Source: Eubacteriales bacterium
Lineage (GTDB): Bacteria; Bacillota; Clostridia; Tissierellales; GPF-1
Assembly: GCA_030625815.1 (NCBI GenBank)
Contig: DAOUQF010000009.1
Span: forward strand, 1-64,000
Length of the DNA stretch: 64,000 nucleotides
Reading direction: 5' to 3'
A program made the position numbers and the translations under genes. The notes under the pieces were generated by a model. It saw only the letters and a program-made list of their open reading frames with translations, was not told where the DNA came from and searched no databases. This document shows, in pieces, positions 23,965 to 32,358 of this stretch (the stretch's first letter is position 1; each line of letters starts with the position of its first letter).

Positions 23965-25209
23965 ATGAAGATACTGATTTTAGGGAATGGCGGCAGAGAG
24001 CATGCCATTGCGTGGAAGATTGCGCAGAGTCCGAAATGCACGAGGCTTCAAGTTGCGCCGGGCAATGCGGGTACCAAAGAAATTGCAGAAAATCTTGCCT
24101 TGGATCCCATGGATGTGAGCGCAGTGGTAAAGCATTGCAAGGACAATCAAGTAGACTTGGTTGTTGTGGGACCGGAAGCCCCATTGGTCGCCGGCGTGGT
24201 GGATCGATTGGAGGCGGAAGGAATCAGAGCCTTTGGTCCGAAACAGGCGGCAGCGGAGTTGGAAGGCAGCAAGAGTTTTTCGAAACGATTTATGGAGCGC
24301 CATTTTATTCCAACGGCGGGGTACTCGGAAGTGGCATCCCAGGCGGAAGCAAGGGAACAATTAAAAGACATGCAGCTGCCTGTAGTGCTGAAAGCCGATG
24401 GGCTTGCTGCGGGCAAGGGCGTCTATATTTGCTTGACGGAAGCGGATGTAGCGGAAGCGCTGGATGATCTCTTTGTGAAGGAACGCTTCGGGGAGGCCGG
24501 CAAGCTTGTGGTGATTGAAGAATTTATGGAAGGAACGGAAGCTTCCCTGTTGTGTTTCTGCGATGGGAAGCACCTTTATCCCATGGAGAGCGCAAAGGAT
24601 CACAAACGGATCTTCGACCATGATCTAGGCCCCAATACGGGCGGCATGGGATGCGTTTCACCCAATCCGGAAGTGACGGATCGGTGGATGAAGATGATTG
24701 AAAGAGAAATTCTCTTTCCCATTGAATTGGGATTTGCAGCAGAACCTTGGGAGTTTAAGGGGATTCTCTTTATCGGATTGATGTTGACCGGCGACGGACC
24801 AAAGGTATTGGAATTTAATGTTCGAATGGGCGATCCCGAGACGCAATCGGTCTTGCCAAGATTGAAAAGCGATTTGGTGGAATTGATTGAGAAGACCATT
24901 GATGGAAAATTAAGAAAGTCGGATTTCAAGTGGGATCGCAAGGTTTGCGTCAGTGTTGTGGCCGCCTCAAAGGGATATCCGTTGACTTCCACCAAAGGAT
25001 GTTTGATCGAGGGCGTAGAGAGTTGTGGAGAATTGGTGTTTCATGCAGGGACCAAGTCAGAGGACGGGAAGCTGTTTACCAACGGCGGACGGGTTCTTGC
25101 GGTTTCGGCATTGGGCAGTACGTTGGATAAAGCTTATGAGAAAGCCTATAAGGCGATGGATGCCATTCAATTTGAAGGCAAACAAATCCGAAGAGATATC
25201 GGCAAATAG
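23965..25209 (+). CDS. purD: Phosphoribosylamine-glycine ligase
   Basis: Makes GAR from phosphoribosylamine, glycine and ATP. It has 414 residues. LILGNGGREHAIAWK opens the N-domain; VVVGPEAPLVAGVVD and the ATP-grasp segments (LKADGLAAGKGV, DHDLGPNTGGMG, EFNVRMGDPETQ) are intact. Last gene of the pur operon. The operon lacks purK and purB, which must lie elsewhere if the pathway is complete. Confidence 0.97.
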   Translation: MKILILGNGGREHAIAWKIAQSPKCTRLQVAPGNAGTKEIAENLALDPMDVSAVVKHCKDNQVDLVVVGPEAPLVAGVVDRLEAEGIRAFGPKQAAAELEGSKSFSKRFMERHFIPTAGYSEVASQAEAREQLKDMQLPVVLKADGLAAGKGVYICLTEADVAEALDDLFVKERFGEAGKLVVIEEFMEGTEASLLCFCDGKHLYPMESAKDHKRIFDHDLGPNTGGMGCVSPNPEVTDRWMKMIEREILFPIELGFAAEPWEFKGILFIGLMLTGDGPKVLEFNVRMGDPETQSVLPRLKSDLVELIEKTIDGKLRKSDFKWDRKVCVSVVAASKGYPLTSTKGCLIEGVESCGELVFHAGTKSEDGKLFTNGGRVLAVSALGSTLDKAYEKAYKAMDAIQFEGKQIRRDIGK

Positions 25210-25216
25210 ACAGGCA

Positions 25217-25244
25217 AAAGACTCGAAGAGATTCGAGTCTTTTT
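25217..25244 (+). terminator. Terminator of the pur operon
   Basis: AAGACTCGAA / TTCGAGTCTT, 10-bp perfect stem with GAGA loop and T5, 8 bp after the purD stop. Confidence 0.9.
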
Positions 25245-25330
25245 GATTGGCTTATTTTTCCATGTGTGAACCGGCAAAGCCTGTTCACCATCTCTCTTTA
25301 TTCAATTGCCGAATCGTCCGAACCTTCGAT

Positions 25331-25441
25331 CTATTTCGTCTATTTCGTTTTGGGAAAAACTTTGGGGAAAAGGGTTGAAAAAAGACGAAATAGACGCTAA
25401 TGTATTAAGCATATGTAAAACATATGACAAAAACGAAATAG
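25331..25441 (+). promoter_or_regulatory. Four-copy 9-bp operator-like array around the liv promoter
   Basis: CTATTTCGT occurs twice in direct tandem at 25331-25339 and 25340-25348. Its reverse complement ACGAAATAG occurs at 25385-25393 and 25433-25441. The second and third copies extend into a 12-bp inverted repeat (CGTCTATTTCGT / ACGAAATAGACG). The third copy lies inside the promoter spacer and the fourth just before the livJ-like start. The symmetry suggests a dimeric regulator that loops or blocks transcription. The regulator is unknown. Confidence 0.6.
25375..25403 (+). promoter_or_regulatory. Candidate promoter of the first liv binding-protein gene
   Basis: TTGAAA (25375-25380), 17-bp spacer, TAATGT (25398-25403). 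The spacer contains one ACGAAATAG operator-like copy. Confidence 0.55.
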
Positions 25442-25452
25442 GGGATGACGAA

Positions 25453-26586
25453 ATGAAAAAAACAGCATTGGTTTTGGTATTGAGTATTGTGTTATTGGCA
25501 TTTTCAGGTTGTGGCGGTGCGGCAGAGGAATCAACAACGATTAAAATCGGTACGATTGCACCGACGACTGGACAAGTTGCGGTTTATGGACAAGCCGTTG
25601 ATCAAGCCGTTCGCTTGGCAGTGAAGAATATGAATGCAGCGGGTGGATTGTTGGAAAAAGAAATCGAATTGATTGGATATGATAACAAAGGCGACATCAC
25701 AGAGTCTGTCAACGCCTTCAATCGATTGGTCGACAATGATGGAATCGACGTATTTATAGGGGCGGTAATAAGCTCAACGACTTTGACGATTGCGCCTTTG
25801 GCGGTAGAGTCGGGGATCCCAATGATATCTGCTACGGCGACAAACCTGGAGATTACACCAGTGGGTGACAATATCTTCCGTGCTTGTTTTATCGATCCGT
25901 ATCAAGGCGTGGTTATGGCACAATTTGCAGCGGAAGAGTTGAAGGCCAAGCGCGTCGGCATCTTGTTTAATACCGCGGATGATTACTCAACAGGACTTGC
26001 GGATTCATTTAAAGCGGAATTTGAGGCGGCCGGTGGAACCATCACCAATTTCGAAGGATATACGGGCGGATCAGACAAAGACTTTAAGTCGATCTTGACA
26101 AAGGTAAAAGCAGAAGCGCCGGATGTTTTATTTCTACCGGATTATTACAACACCGTGTCTTTACTTGCTGAGCAAGCAAAAGAGCTGGGCATTGAAGCGA
26201 CTTTGATCGGCGGAGACGGCTGGGACGGAGTCTTGGGTGTGACAGATGAAGCGGTTGAAGGCGCATATTATGCAAGCCATTTTGCTAAGGATGACCCAGC
26301 AGAGAATGTTCAAAAATTCATTGCTGAATTCGAAGCGGAAACGGGCGAGACGCCAAACTCATTCTCAGCACTGGGATACGACGCGGCCATGATTATGATG
26401 GAAGCGGTTCAAACTGCAGGCTCTACAGACTCGGCTGCAGTGGTGGAAGCGTTGAAAGGGACCGACTATGAAGGCATTACGGGACATATTCAATTTGATG
26501 CGGACGGCAATCCGGTCAAGAGCATATCGATCATTCTTGTGAAAGATGGCGTTGATACATTATATGGAAAGTTTGATGCAAAATAG
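25453..26586 (+). CDS. Branched-chain amino acid-type ABC transporter binding lipoprotein (copy 1)
   Basis: Periplasmic-binding-protein type I, LivJ/LivK family. It captures the substrate outside the membrane for the LivHMGF permease encoded downstream. The start is ATG 25453, because a lipoprotein signal (KKTALVLVLSIVLLAFSGC, lipobox Cys19) begins there. The longer frame from 25306 covers the promoter and is rejected. The mature part (TIKIGTIAPTTGQVAVYGQA, NAFNRLVDNDGIDVFIGAV, GGDGWDGVLG) is family-typical, 377 residues. It is a close paralogue of the next gene. Leu/Ile/Val is a family assumption; another amino acid or amide is possible. Confidence 0.9.
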   Translation: MKKTALVLVLSIVLLAFSGCGGAAEESTTIKIGTIAPTTGQVAVYGQAVDQAVRLAVKNMNAAGGLLEKEIELIGYDNKGDITESVNAFNRLVDNDGIDVFIGAVISSTTLTIAPLAVESGIPMISATATNLEITPVGDNIFRACFIDPYQGVVMAQFAAEELKAKRVGILFNTADDYSTGLADSFKAEFEAAGGTITNFEGYTGGSDKDFKSILTKVKAEAPDVLFLPDYYNTVSLLAEQAKELGIEATLIGGDGWDGVLGVTDEAVEGAYYASHFAKDDPAENVQKFIAEFEAETGETPNSFSALGYDAAMIMMEAVQTAGSTDSAAVVEALKGTDYEGITGHIQFDADGNPVKSISIILVKDGVDTLYGKFDAK

Positions 26587-26656
26587 ACAATCTGGGTTGA
26601 ACTCTCTCATAGAAAACGTTTGACTGTCTGTCAGAGACAGATTTTAAAAAAACTCC

Positions 26657-26685
26657 TTGTGTTTATGAACAAAACGTAATATAGT
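26657..26685 (+). promoter_or_regulatory. Candidate promoter of the second liv binding-protein gene
   Basis: TTGTGT, 17-bp spacer, TATAGT. Nearby AAAACGTT motifs at about 26617, 26671 and 26723 (the last as TGAAAACGTTAAGG, partly like a cre site) and a small hairpin CTGTCT/AGACAG at about 26624-26640 may add regulation. So copy 2 can be expressed apart from copy 1. Confidence 0.45.
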
Positions 26686-26748
26686 TAAAGAAATATTTTC
26701 TTTTGCTTTAGCAGAGGAAAGTGAAAACGTTAAGGAGGAGTGGTTGAA

Positions 26749-27897
26749 ATGAGAGGGAAAAAATACGTAGCATTATTTATGATGGTAGCATTGGTTCTCG
26801 GCGCATTTGCTGGATGTTCTGGCGGCGGCGGTACGGCAGAAGCAGAGACGGTGAAAATCGGACTTATTGCACCAACAACCGGTCAAGTAGCAGTTTATGG
26901 TCAAGCGGTACAAAATGCAGTTGAAATGGCAGTTGACGAACAAAACGCAGCTGGCGGTATTTTAGGTAAGCAAATCGAACTCATTACTTATGACAACAAA
27001 GGGGATGCAACTGAATCAGTAAATGCATTCAACCGATTGGTTGACAATGATGGAATCGACGCATTTATCGGTGCGGTCATCAGCTCAACTTCCTTGACAG
27101 TTGGTCCATTGGCAGTGGAAGCTGGAATTCCGATGATTACACCAACAGCAACAAACTTGGATGTTACATTGGTAGGCGACAGCGTATTCCGCGCATGCTA
27201 TATCGATCCATACCAGGGAAAAGTAATTGGTCAGTTCGCGGCGAGCGAGCTGGGTGCAAAGACAGCATCGATCTTGTTCAACACAGCGGATGATTACTCT
27301 GTTGGTTTGGCGGATGCATTTAAGGCTGCTTTTGAAGCGGAAGGCGGAACCATTGTCAACTTCGAAGGATACAATGGAGCAACTGACAAAGACTTCAAAG
27401 CGATTTTGACAAATGTAAAAGCGGAAGCACCAGATGTTATGTTCCTTCCAGATTACTACAACACAGTTGGTTTGATCGCGGATCAAGCGAAAGAAGTTGG
27501 CGTAGAAGCAACCCTATTGGGCGGCGATGGTTGGGATGGCGTTTTAGGCGTTTCTCCAGAGTCTGTTGAAGGTGGATACTTCGCGAACCATTATGCGAAA
27601 GATGACCCGGCAGAAAATGTACAAGCATTTATCGCGGCATACAACGAGTCATTTGGCGAATTGCCGAACGCTTTGGCGGCATTGGGTTATGATGCGGCAG
27701 AAATCATGTTCGCGGCAATCGAGTCTGCAGGATCTACAGATAAAGCAGCCGTTATTGATGCAATTGCAAATACATCCATTGATGGTGTAACCGGACACAT
27801 CGTATTCGATGCGGATGGAAACCCAGAGAAGAGTATTTCAATGATTACAGTTAAAGATGGAAAAGATGTGCTTTACGGTAAGTTTGGCGCAAAATAA
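26749..27897 (+). CDS. Branched-chain amino acid-type ABC transporter binding lipoprotein (copy 2)
   Basis: A 382-residue LivJ/LivK-family lipoprotein, tandem paralogue of the previous gene. The start is ATG 26749, 10 bp after AGGAGG. The GTG at 26740 overlaps the RBS; an out-of-frame TTG at 26744 is irrelevant. Lipobox is FAGC. The mature part repeats the family blocks (VKIGLIAPTTGQVAVYGQAV, GGDGWDGVLGVS). Codon choice differs from copy 1: strongly biased to GCA/GCG, ACA and CCA, suggesting high expression. It has its own promoter and is followed by a strong hairpin, so the binding protein can be made in excess over the permease. Confidence 0.92.
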   Translation: MRGKKYVALFMMVALVLGAFAGCSGGGGTAEAETVKIGLIAPTTGQVAVYGQAVQNAVEMAVDEQNAAGGILGKQIELITYDNKGDATESVNAFNRLVDNDGIDAFIGAVISSTSLTVGPLAVEAGIPMITPTATNLDVTLVGDSVFRACYIDPYQGKVIGQFAASELGAKTASILFNTADDYSVGLADAFKAAFEAEGGTIVNFEGYNGATDKDFKAILTNVKAEAPDVMFLPDYYNTVGLIADQAKEVGVEATLLGGDGWDGVLGVSPESVEGGYFANHYAKDDPAENVQAFIAAYNESFGELPNALAALGYDAAEIMFAAIESAGSTDKAAVIDAIANTSIDGVTGHIVFDADGNPEKSISMITVKDGKDVLYGKFGAK

Positions 27898-27918
27898 GTA
27901 AGAAAGAATGGGATGCGA

Positions 27919-27953
27919 GAATAGGAGAGACTCATCTCTCCTATTCTTCTTTC
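27919..27953 (+). terminator. Internal terminator between binding protein and livH
   Basis: GAATAGGAGAGA / TCTCTCCTATTC, perfect 12-bp stem with CTCA loop, followed by TTCTTTCTG. The tail is not pure T, so partial read-through into livHMGF is likely. Confidence 0.7.
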
Positions 27954-27976
27954 TGTTTAAAGAAGGGGGATGCGAG

Positions 27977-28852
27977 ATGCAATTCATACAGCAGTTAATC
28001 AATGGCGTCCACGTAGGCAGCATCTACGCGCTGATTGCATTGGGTTACACCATGGTTTACGGAATTGTAAAGCTGATTAACTTCGCACACGGGGAGATTA
28101 TGATGCTCGGTGCGTATGTTGGATTTTTCGCGATTGGGTTATGGGGGTTGCCTTTTCCACTCGCATTATTGGTAGCAATGGTATTTAGTGCGCTGCTAGG
28201 GGTAGTGATTGAGCGAATTGCTTATAAGCCTCTTAGGAATGCGCCTAGAATCTCAGCCTTGATCACAGCGATCGGGATGAGTTTATTGTTGCAGAACATC
28301 GCTTTGGTGTTGTTCGGGCCAGATCCACAAAAAATGCCTGCGGTCATTTCGAAAGAAGCGATTCATTTGGGCGGTGTACAAATCAGCTATTTGACGATTG
28401 TAACATTAGTATTGGCAGTAGGTTTTATGATTCTTTTGGAATTATTTATTAAGCGAACAAAAACAGGAAAAGCGATGCGCGCCGTGTCTCAGGACAAAGC
28501 GGCTTCTACCCTGATGGGGATAGATGTGAATCGCATTATTTCCGTCACCTTTGCGATCGGTTCTGCATTAGGCGCTCTTGGTGGGGTTTTGTATGCAGTT
28601 GCGTATCCGCAAATTGAGCCGTATATGGGAATCATGCCGGGCTTGAAAGCCTTTGTTGCCGCAGTATTGGGCGGTATTGGCAGTATTCCGGGAGCGATGC
28701 TCGGTGGATTTATTTTGGGAATCATGGAAAGTTTAACGAAGGGTTATATTTCCAGCCAATGGTCGGATGCCGTTGTATTTGGTGTTTTGATTCTCGTCCT
28801 ACTCATCAAGCCGTCTGGCTTGTTAGGCAAGAATACAAGAGAGAAGGTGTAG
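27977..28852 (+). CDS. livH: Branched-chain amino acid ABC transporter permease LivH
   Basis: Membrane subunit of the importer, 291 residues with about 8 hydrophobic segments. The start is ATG 27977 after AAGGGGGATGCGAG. The longer frame from 27908 covers the internal terminator and is rejected. LINGVHVGSIYALIALGYTMVYGIVKLINFAHGE is the LivH N-terminal hallmark; AVLGGIGSIPGAMLGG marks the cytoplasmic loop that contacts the ATPase. It is followed by livM after 3 bp. Confidence 0.94.
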   Translation: MQFIQQLINGVHVGSIYALIALGYTMVYGIVKLINFAHGEIMMLGAYVGFFAIGLWGLPFPLALLVAMVFSALLGVVIERIAYKPLRNAPRISALITAIGMSLLLQNIALVLFGPDPQKMPAVISKEAIHLGGVQISYLTIVTLVLAVGFMILLELFIKRTKTGKAMRAVSQDKAASTLMGIDVNRIISVTFAIGSALGALGGVLYAVAYPQIEPYMGIMPGLKAFVAAVLGGIGSIPGAMLGGFILGIMESLTKGYISSQWSDAVVFGVLILVLLIKPSGLLGKNTREKV

Positions 28853-28855
28853 GCG

Positions 28856-29827
28856 ATGACAGAAAAAAGAAAACGACTCGTCATAAATATAAGCTTAATC
28901 CTTTCTGTTTATGTGATATTGTTCGTGCTGATCAAGTTGAAAGTGATTAACCGCTATTACGAGGGGATTATGATTGCTTGCTTGATCAACGTTATTTTGG
29001 CAACAAGTTTGAATCTGGCAACGGGATTCTTGGGTCAATTGGCCCTGGGTCATGCCGGTTTTATGGCAGTTGGCGCCTATACGGCGGCAATTGTAACCAA
29101 AACAGTCGGGATGCCTGGAACGCTTCAATTGTTGATCTCTCTTGTGATTGGCGGTATTGCCGCTGGTGCGATGGGGGTTGTGATTGGGATTCCTGCGCTT
29201 CGTTTGCGGGGCGACTACCTGGCGATCATTACCTTGGGCTTCGGTGAAATTATCCGCGTGATGCTCTTTAACTTAGACATAACCGGCGGTGCCAGAGGCT
29301 TGAGGGGAATTCCGAAATTAGCGGGCTTTAATGTCGTCTTCTGGGTTTGTGTGCTGGTAGTGGCTATTCTTTATGCGGTTACTCATTCCAAGCAGGGCCG
29401 TGCGATTATGTCAATCCGAGAGGATGAGATTGCCGCGGAAGCCGTGGGAATTCCAACGGTAAATTACAAACTTTTGGGTTTCGTCTTGGCGGCGTTTTTT
29501 GCCGGAGTCGGCGGGGGATTGTATGCGCATTATATGACAGTTCTGGATCCAAAGACCTTTAACTTTATGCGCTCCGTTGAGATTTTGGTGATTGTCGTAT
29601 TGGGTGGAATGGGTTCTTTGACCGGTTCGATCATAGCGGCAATTGGATTAACGATTTTGCCGGAGGCTCTTCGGTCTTTCTCGGAGTATCGATTGCTTCT
29701 CTACTCGGCCTTGTTGATTGTTATGATGATCTTTAAGCCGGGCGGAATCTTGGGACAGCGGGAATTCTCAGTTCAGGGATTGTTGAAACGATTGAAAAAG
29801 CCGGTTGTGGAAGGAGGAGAAGAATGA
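28856..29827 (+). CDS. livM: Branched-chain amino acid ABC transporter permease LivM
   Basis: Second membrane subunit, 323 residues with about 9-10 hydrophobic segments. NLATGFLGQLALGHAGFMAVGAY, IPALRLRGDYLAIITLGFGEI and VVLGGMGSLTGSIIAA are LivM signatures. It overlaps livG by 4 bp. Confidence 0.94.
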   Translation: MTEKRKRLVINISLILSVYVILFVLIKLKVINRYYEGIMIACLINVILATSLNLATGFLGQLALGHAGFMAVGAYTAAIVTKTVGMPGTLQLLISLVIGGIAAGAMGVVIGIPALRLRGDYLAIITLGFGEIIRVMLFNLDITGGARGLRGIPKLAGFNVVFWVCVLVVAILYAVTHSKQGRAIMSIREDEIAAEAVGIPTVNYKLLGFVLAAFFAGVGGGLYAHYMTVLDPKTFNFMRSVEILVIVVLGGMGSLTGSIIAAIGLTILPEALRSFSEYRLLLYSALLIVMMIFKPGGILGQREFSVQGLLKRLKKPVVEGGEE

Positions 29828-30582
29828 GTCTATTAAGTTGTAAAGACATTGGTATCTCCTTTGGTGGCTTGAAAGCGGTGGACGGATTTTCCATCGATAT
29901 CAATCAAAAAGAATTGGTTGGCTTGATCGGACCAAACGGTGCGGGGAAAACGACCATCTTCAATATGATGACGGGTGTCTATCTTCCTACGGAAGGGGAT
30001 ATTCAGCTTGACGGAAAGACAATTGTTGGAAAGAAGCCTTATGACATCGTCCGGATGGGCGCGGCGAGAACCTTTCAAAATATTCGTTTGTTCCGAGACC
30101 TTACGGTGATCGACAATGTAAAGATTGCGCTTCACCATGAAATTGACTATGGACTCTTTGCGGGAATCTTGCGCGGAAAGAAATATGATCGGGCGGAAGA
30201 AAAAGCACAAGTGGAAGCCATGGAACTTTTGAAAATCTTTGAAATGGAAGAATACGCGGAGCAAAAGGCAAAGAATCTCCCTTACGGAAAACAGCGCAAG
30301 CTTGAGATTGCTCGCGCATTAGCAACCAATCCAAAGGTCTTGCTGCTGGATGAGCCGGCTGCCGGCATGAATCCGCAAGAAACCCAGGAATTGATGGATA
30401 CGATTCACTTTATTCGCGATCATTTTCAGATTGCAGTCTTGCTGATTGAGCATGATATGAATCTGGTCATGGGAATTTGCGAACGATTGATCGTAATTGA
30501 TTATGGAAAAATTATCGCCAAGGGAACACCGGATGAGATCCGTTCAAACGAACAGGTTATCGGTGCCTACCTAGGCAGTTAG
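29824..30582 (+). CDS. livG: Branched-chain amino acid ABC transporter ATPase LivG
   Basis: Cytoplasmic ATPase of the importer, 252 residues. Walker A is GPNGAGKTT (about 38-46), Walker B VLLLDEPAAGMN and the H-loop LLIEHDMNLVM. The signature motif is LPYGKQRKLEIARA, a LivG-type variant of LSGGQ. ATGA coupling to livM; 10-bp gap to livF. Confidence 0.95.
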   Translation: MSLLSCKDIGISFGGLKAVDGFSIDINQKELVGLIGPNGAGKTTIFNMMTGVYLPTEGDIQLDGKTIVGKKPYDIVRMGAARTFQNIRLFRDLTVIDNVKIALHHEIDYGLFAGILRGKKYDRAEEKAQVEAMELLKIFEMEEYAEQKAKNLPYGKQRKLEIARALATNPKVLLLDEPAAGMNPQETQELMDTIHFIRDHFQIAVLLIEHDMNLVMGICERLIVIDYGKIIAKGTPDEIRSNEQVIGAYLGS

Positions 30583-30592
30583 GGGGAGACGC

Positions 30593-31297
30593 ATGCTGCA
30601 AGTACGAGATCTACATGTATATTATGATAAGATTCATGCGATCAAGGGCGTCGACTTCGATGTAAAACCAGGAGAGATTGTTTCTTTGATTGGCGCCAAT
30701 GGTGCTGGGAAAACGACGATTTTGCATACGATATCGGGCATTTTGAAACCAACGGAAGGATTTGTGAAATTTCAGGGCCAGGCGATCAGCTCTGTTCCTG
30801 CTCACCGTATTGTGTATATGGGCATGGCTCATGTACCGGAAGGAAGACGAATCTTTGCACAAATGACGGTTTTGGAAAATCTGCAAATGGGTGCCTTTAC
30901 AAGAAAAGACACGGTACAGATTCGAAGGGATATGGAGAAAATCTTTACTCGCTTCCCTCGATTGAAGGAACGAATGAGTCAAACGGCGGGAACCCTTTCC
31001 GGTGGCGAGCAGCAGATGCTGGCCATGGGACGGGCATTGATGTCCAATCCGACGCTTCTTTTGTTGGATGAGCCTTCCATGGGTCTGGCACCGATTCTTG
31101 TTGACGAGATCTTTAAGATCGTCGAAGATATCAAAGCGATGGGAACGACGGTATTGCTGGTCGAGCAGAATGCAACGCGAGCACTTTCCATTGCGGACCG
31201 TGCCTATGTCTTGGAGACGGGCAAGATCGTGATGTCGGGCGATGCCAAAGAAATGTTGGCAAATAGTGATGTGCGTTCCGCATATTTAGGCGGATAG
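30593..31297 (+). CDS. livF: Branched-chain amino acid ABC transporter ATPase LivF
   Basis: Second ATPase, 234 residues. Walker A is GANGAGKTT, signature LSGGEQQMLAMGRAL, Walker B LLLDEPSMGLAP and H-loop LLVEQNAT. These match LivF rather than LivG. Last gene of the transporter operon; a terminator follows. Confidence 0.95.
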   Translation: MLQVRDLHVYYDKIHAIKGVDFDVKPGEIVSLIGANGAGKTTILHTISGILKPTEGFVKFQGQAISSVPAHRIVYMGMAHVPEGRRIFAQMTVLENLQMGAFTRKDTVQIRRDMEKIFTRFPRLKERMSQTAGTLSGGEQQMLAMGRALMSNPTLLLLDEPSMGLAPILVDEIFKIVEDIKAMGTTVLLVEQNATRALSIADRAYVLETGKIVMSGDAKEMLANSDVRSAYLGG

Positions 31298-31303
31298 CGG
31301 AAA

Positions 31304-31326
31304 AGAAGGCGAAAGCCTTCTTTTTA
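31304..31326 (+). terminator. Terminator of the liv operon
   Basis: AGAAGGC GAAA GCCTTCT, 7-bp stem with a stable GAAA tetraloop and T5, 6 bp after the livF stop. Confidence 0.85.
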
Positions 31327-31380
31327 GTTGAAATACAAAATTTGTAAGATGGTGCTATACTTGTTTCGGAGGCGATTGAA

Positions 31381-31740
31381 ATGAAATACATCTATAATGG
31401 GATTTATTTGATCAGCATGATCCTCTTGATTGCTCGTTCCTGTCGAGTAGCGAAAGCGGACAATTTTAGGGAGGGGGCATACCCGACAAAGGGGAAAACC
31501 ACTTGGAAAGACAGCGTATTGTTTGTTGTTTTAATGTTTTCATTTAATATGGCTGAGAATCTGTATCCGATCAAATGGTTAACCGCCCCGCTTTTGGGCG
31601 TGCTGGCAGCCTTCTATACATGGCTGGCGGTTCGGCATTTTCAAATTTATCGGAAGGTAAAGTCTTTTGTGTTTGTGAGCGTCTTCTGGATCATTGTAGT
31701 CGTTGCAAATGTGATTACGTGGAATCGATTGGCCGTTTAA
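31381..31740 (+). CDS. Small membrane protein of unknown function (paralogue A)
   Basis: 119 residues with three to four hydrophobic segments (about 3-20, 44-62, 68-85 and 95-112). A cytoplasm-like polar stretch RSCRVAKADNFREGAYPTKG lies between the first two. TCGGAGG precedes the ATG. Its N-terminal half aligns with the next gene: NGIxxI…R…RxAKxDxxxxGxYPxK. I do not recognise the family. Pair members are 80 bp apart and probably arose by tandem duplication. Confidence 0.65.
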   Translation: MKYIYNGIYLISMILLIARSCRVAKADNFREGAYPTKGKTTWKDSVLFVVLMFSFNMAENLYPIKWLTAPLLGVLAAFYTWLAVRHFQIYRKVKSFVFVSVFWIIVVVANVITWNRLAV

Positions 31741-31820
31741 TTTTTTGGGATTGAATCCCTTTCGCCTCAGAAAACTGACAAGACGAGGAAGTGGGTATAA
31801 TGAAGATAAGAGGTGATGAG

Positions 31821-32195
31821 ATGATTATTGTATTGAATGGAATTCATGTGATTTTAACGCTTTGGTTCACGATCCGGATTTATCGATTGGCAAAGGATGA
31901 TCATTATCAGAGTGGAAGCTATCCCAGAAAAGATCGGGAAATAACACGGGACCGCATTGGATACTTTGCGTGGCTGATCTTCTTTATCTTCGTCTTGTTT
32001 ATTTATCCGCTGCGAGAGGTAACGGTGCCGATCTTGATTCCAATGGAAATTGTGATTGTTTGGAATGCCTATCAATATTATAAAAACAGCAAGCAGTCGA
32101 AGCCGCTTGGCTTGGCAGTCTTCAATTTTTTGTTGGTGGGTTTTATTGCTATTCTCAATTTGGACGCGCCGTCGATTTTCAAGGCATTTCAGTAA
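31821..32195 (+). CDS. Small membrane protein of unknown function (paralogue B)
   Basis: 124 residues, four predicted hydrophobic segments, related to the preceding protein (NGIHVI…RIYRLAKDDHYQSGSYPRKD). The start is ATG 31821 after AGAGGTGATGAG. A frame extending to 31791 adds ten residues but lacks an RBS and would abolish the match with paralogue A. A TATAAT at 31796-31801 with a CTGACA 15 bp upstream is a possible but too-close promoter. Function unknown. Confidence 0.65.
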   Translation: MIIVLNGIHVILTLWFTIRIYRLAKDDHYQSGSYPRKDREITRDRIGYFAWLIFFIFVLFIYPLREVTVPILIPMEIVIVWNAYQYYKNSKQSKPLGLAVFNFLLVGFIAILNLDAPSIFKAFQ

Positions 32196-32216
32196 AGGTT
32201 TGTGAATAGCATATTG

Positions 32217-32266
32217 TTTTCAACAAAAAACAGCACAAAATTTTTTGTGCTGTTTTTTGTTGAAAA
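32217..32266. terminator. Very long perfect inverted repeat, probable bidirectional terminator
   Basis: The 24 bases 32217-32240 are the exact reverse complement of 32243-32266. The repeat contains A6/T6 tracts on both sides of a CAGCAC/GTGCTG core. It lies 22 bp after the membrane-protein gene and about 90 bp before the next. Confidence 0.75.
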
Positions 32267-32358
32267 TTATTAGATAAGCACATCAAGAAAAGGACGAATG
32301 TCCTAGTATGGGTTTGGAGATTTCGGATACGCTAAACAAAAAGAGGGAGAGAGAATTG

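Noticed and set aside
32217-32266. CRISPR-like or mobile-element repeat
   Set aside because: Only one copy occurs in the window, with no spacer pattern, transposase or target-site duplication.
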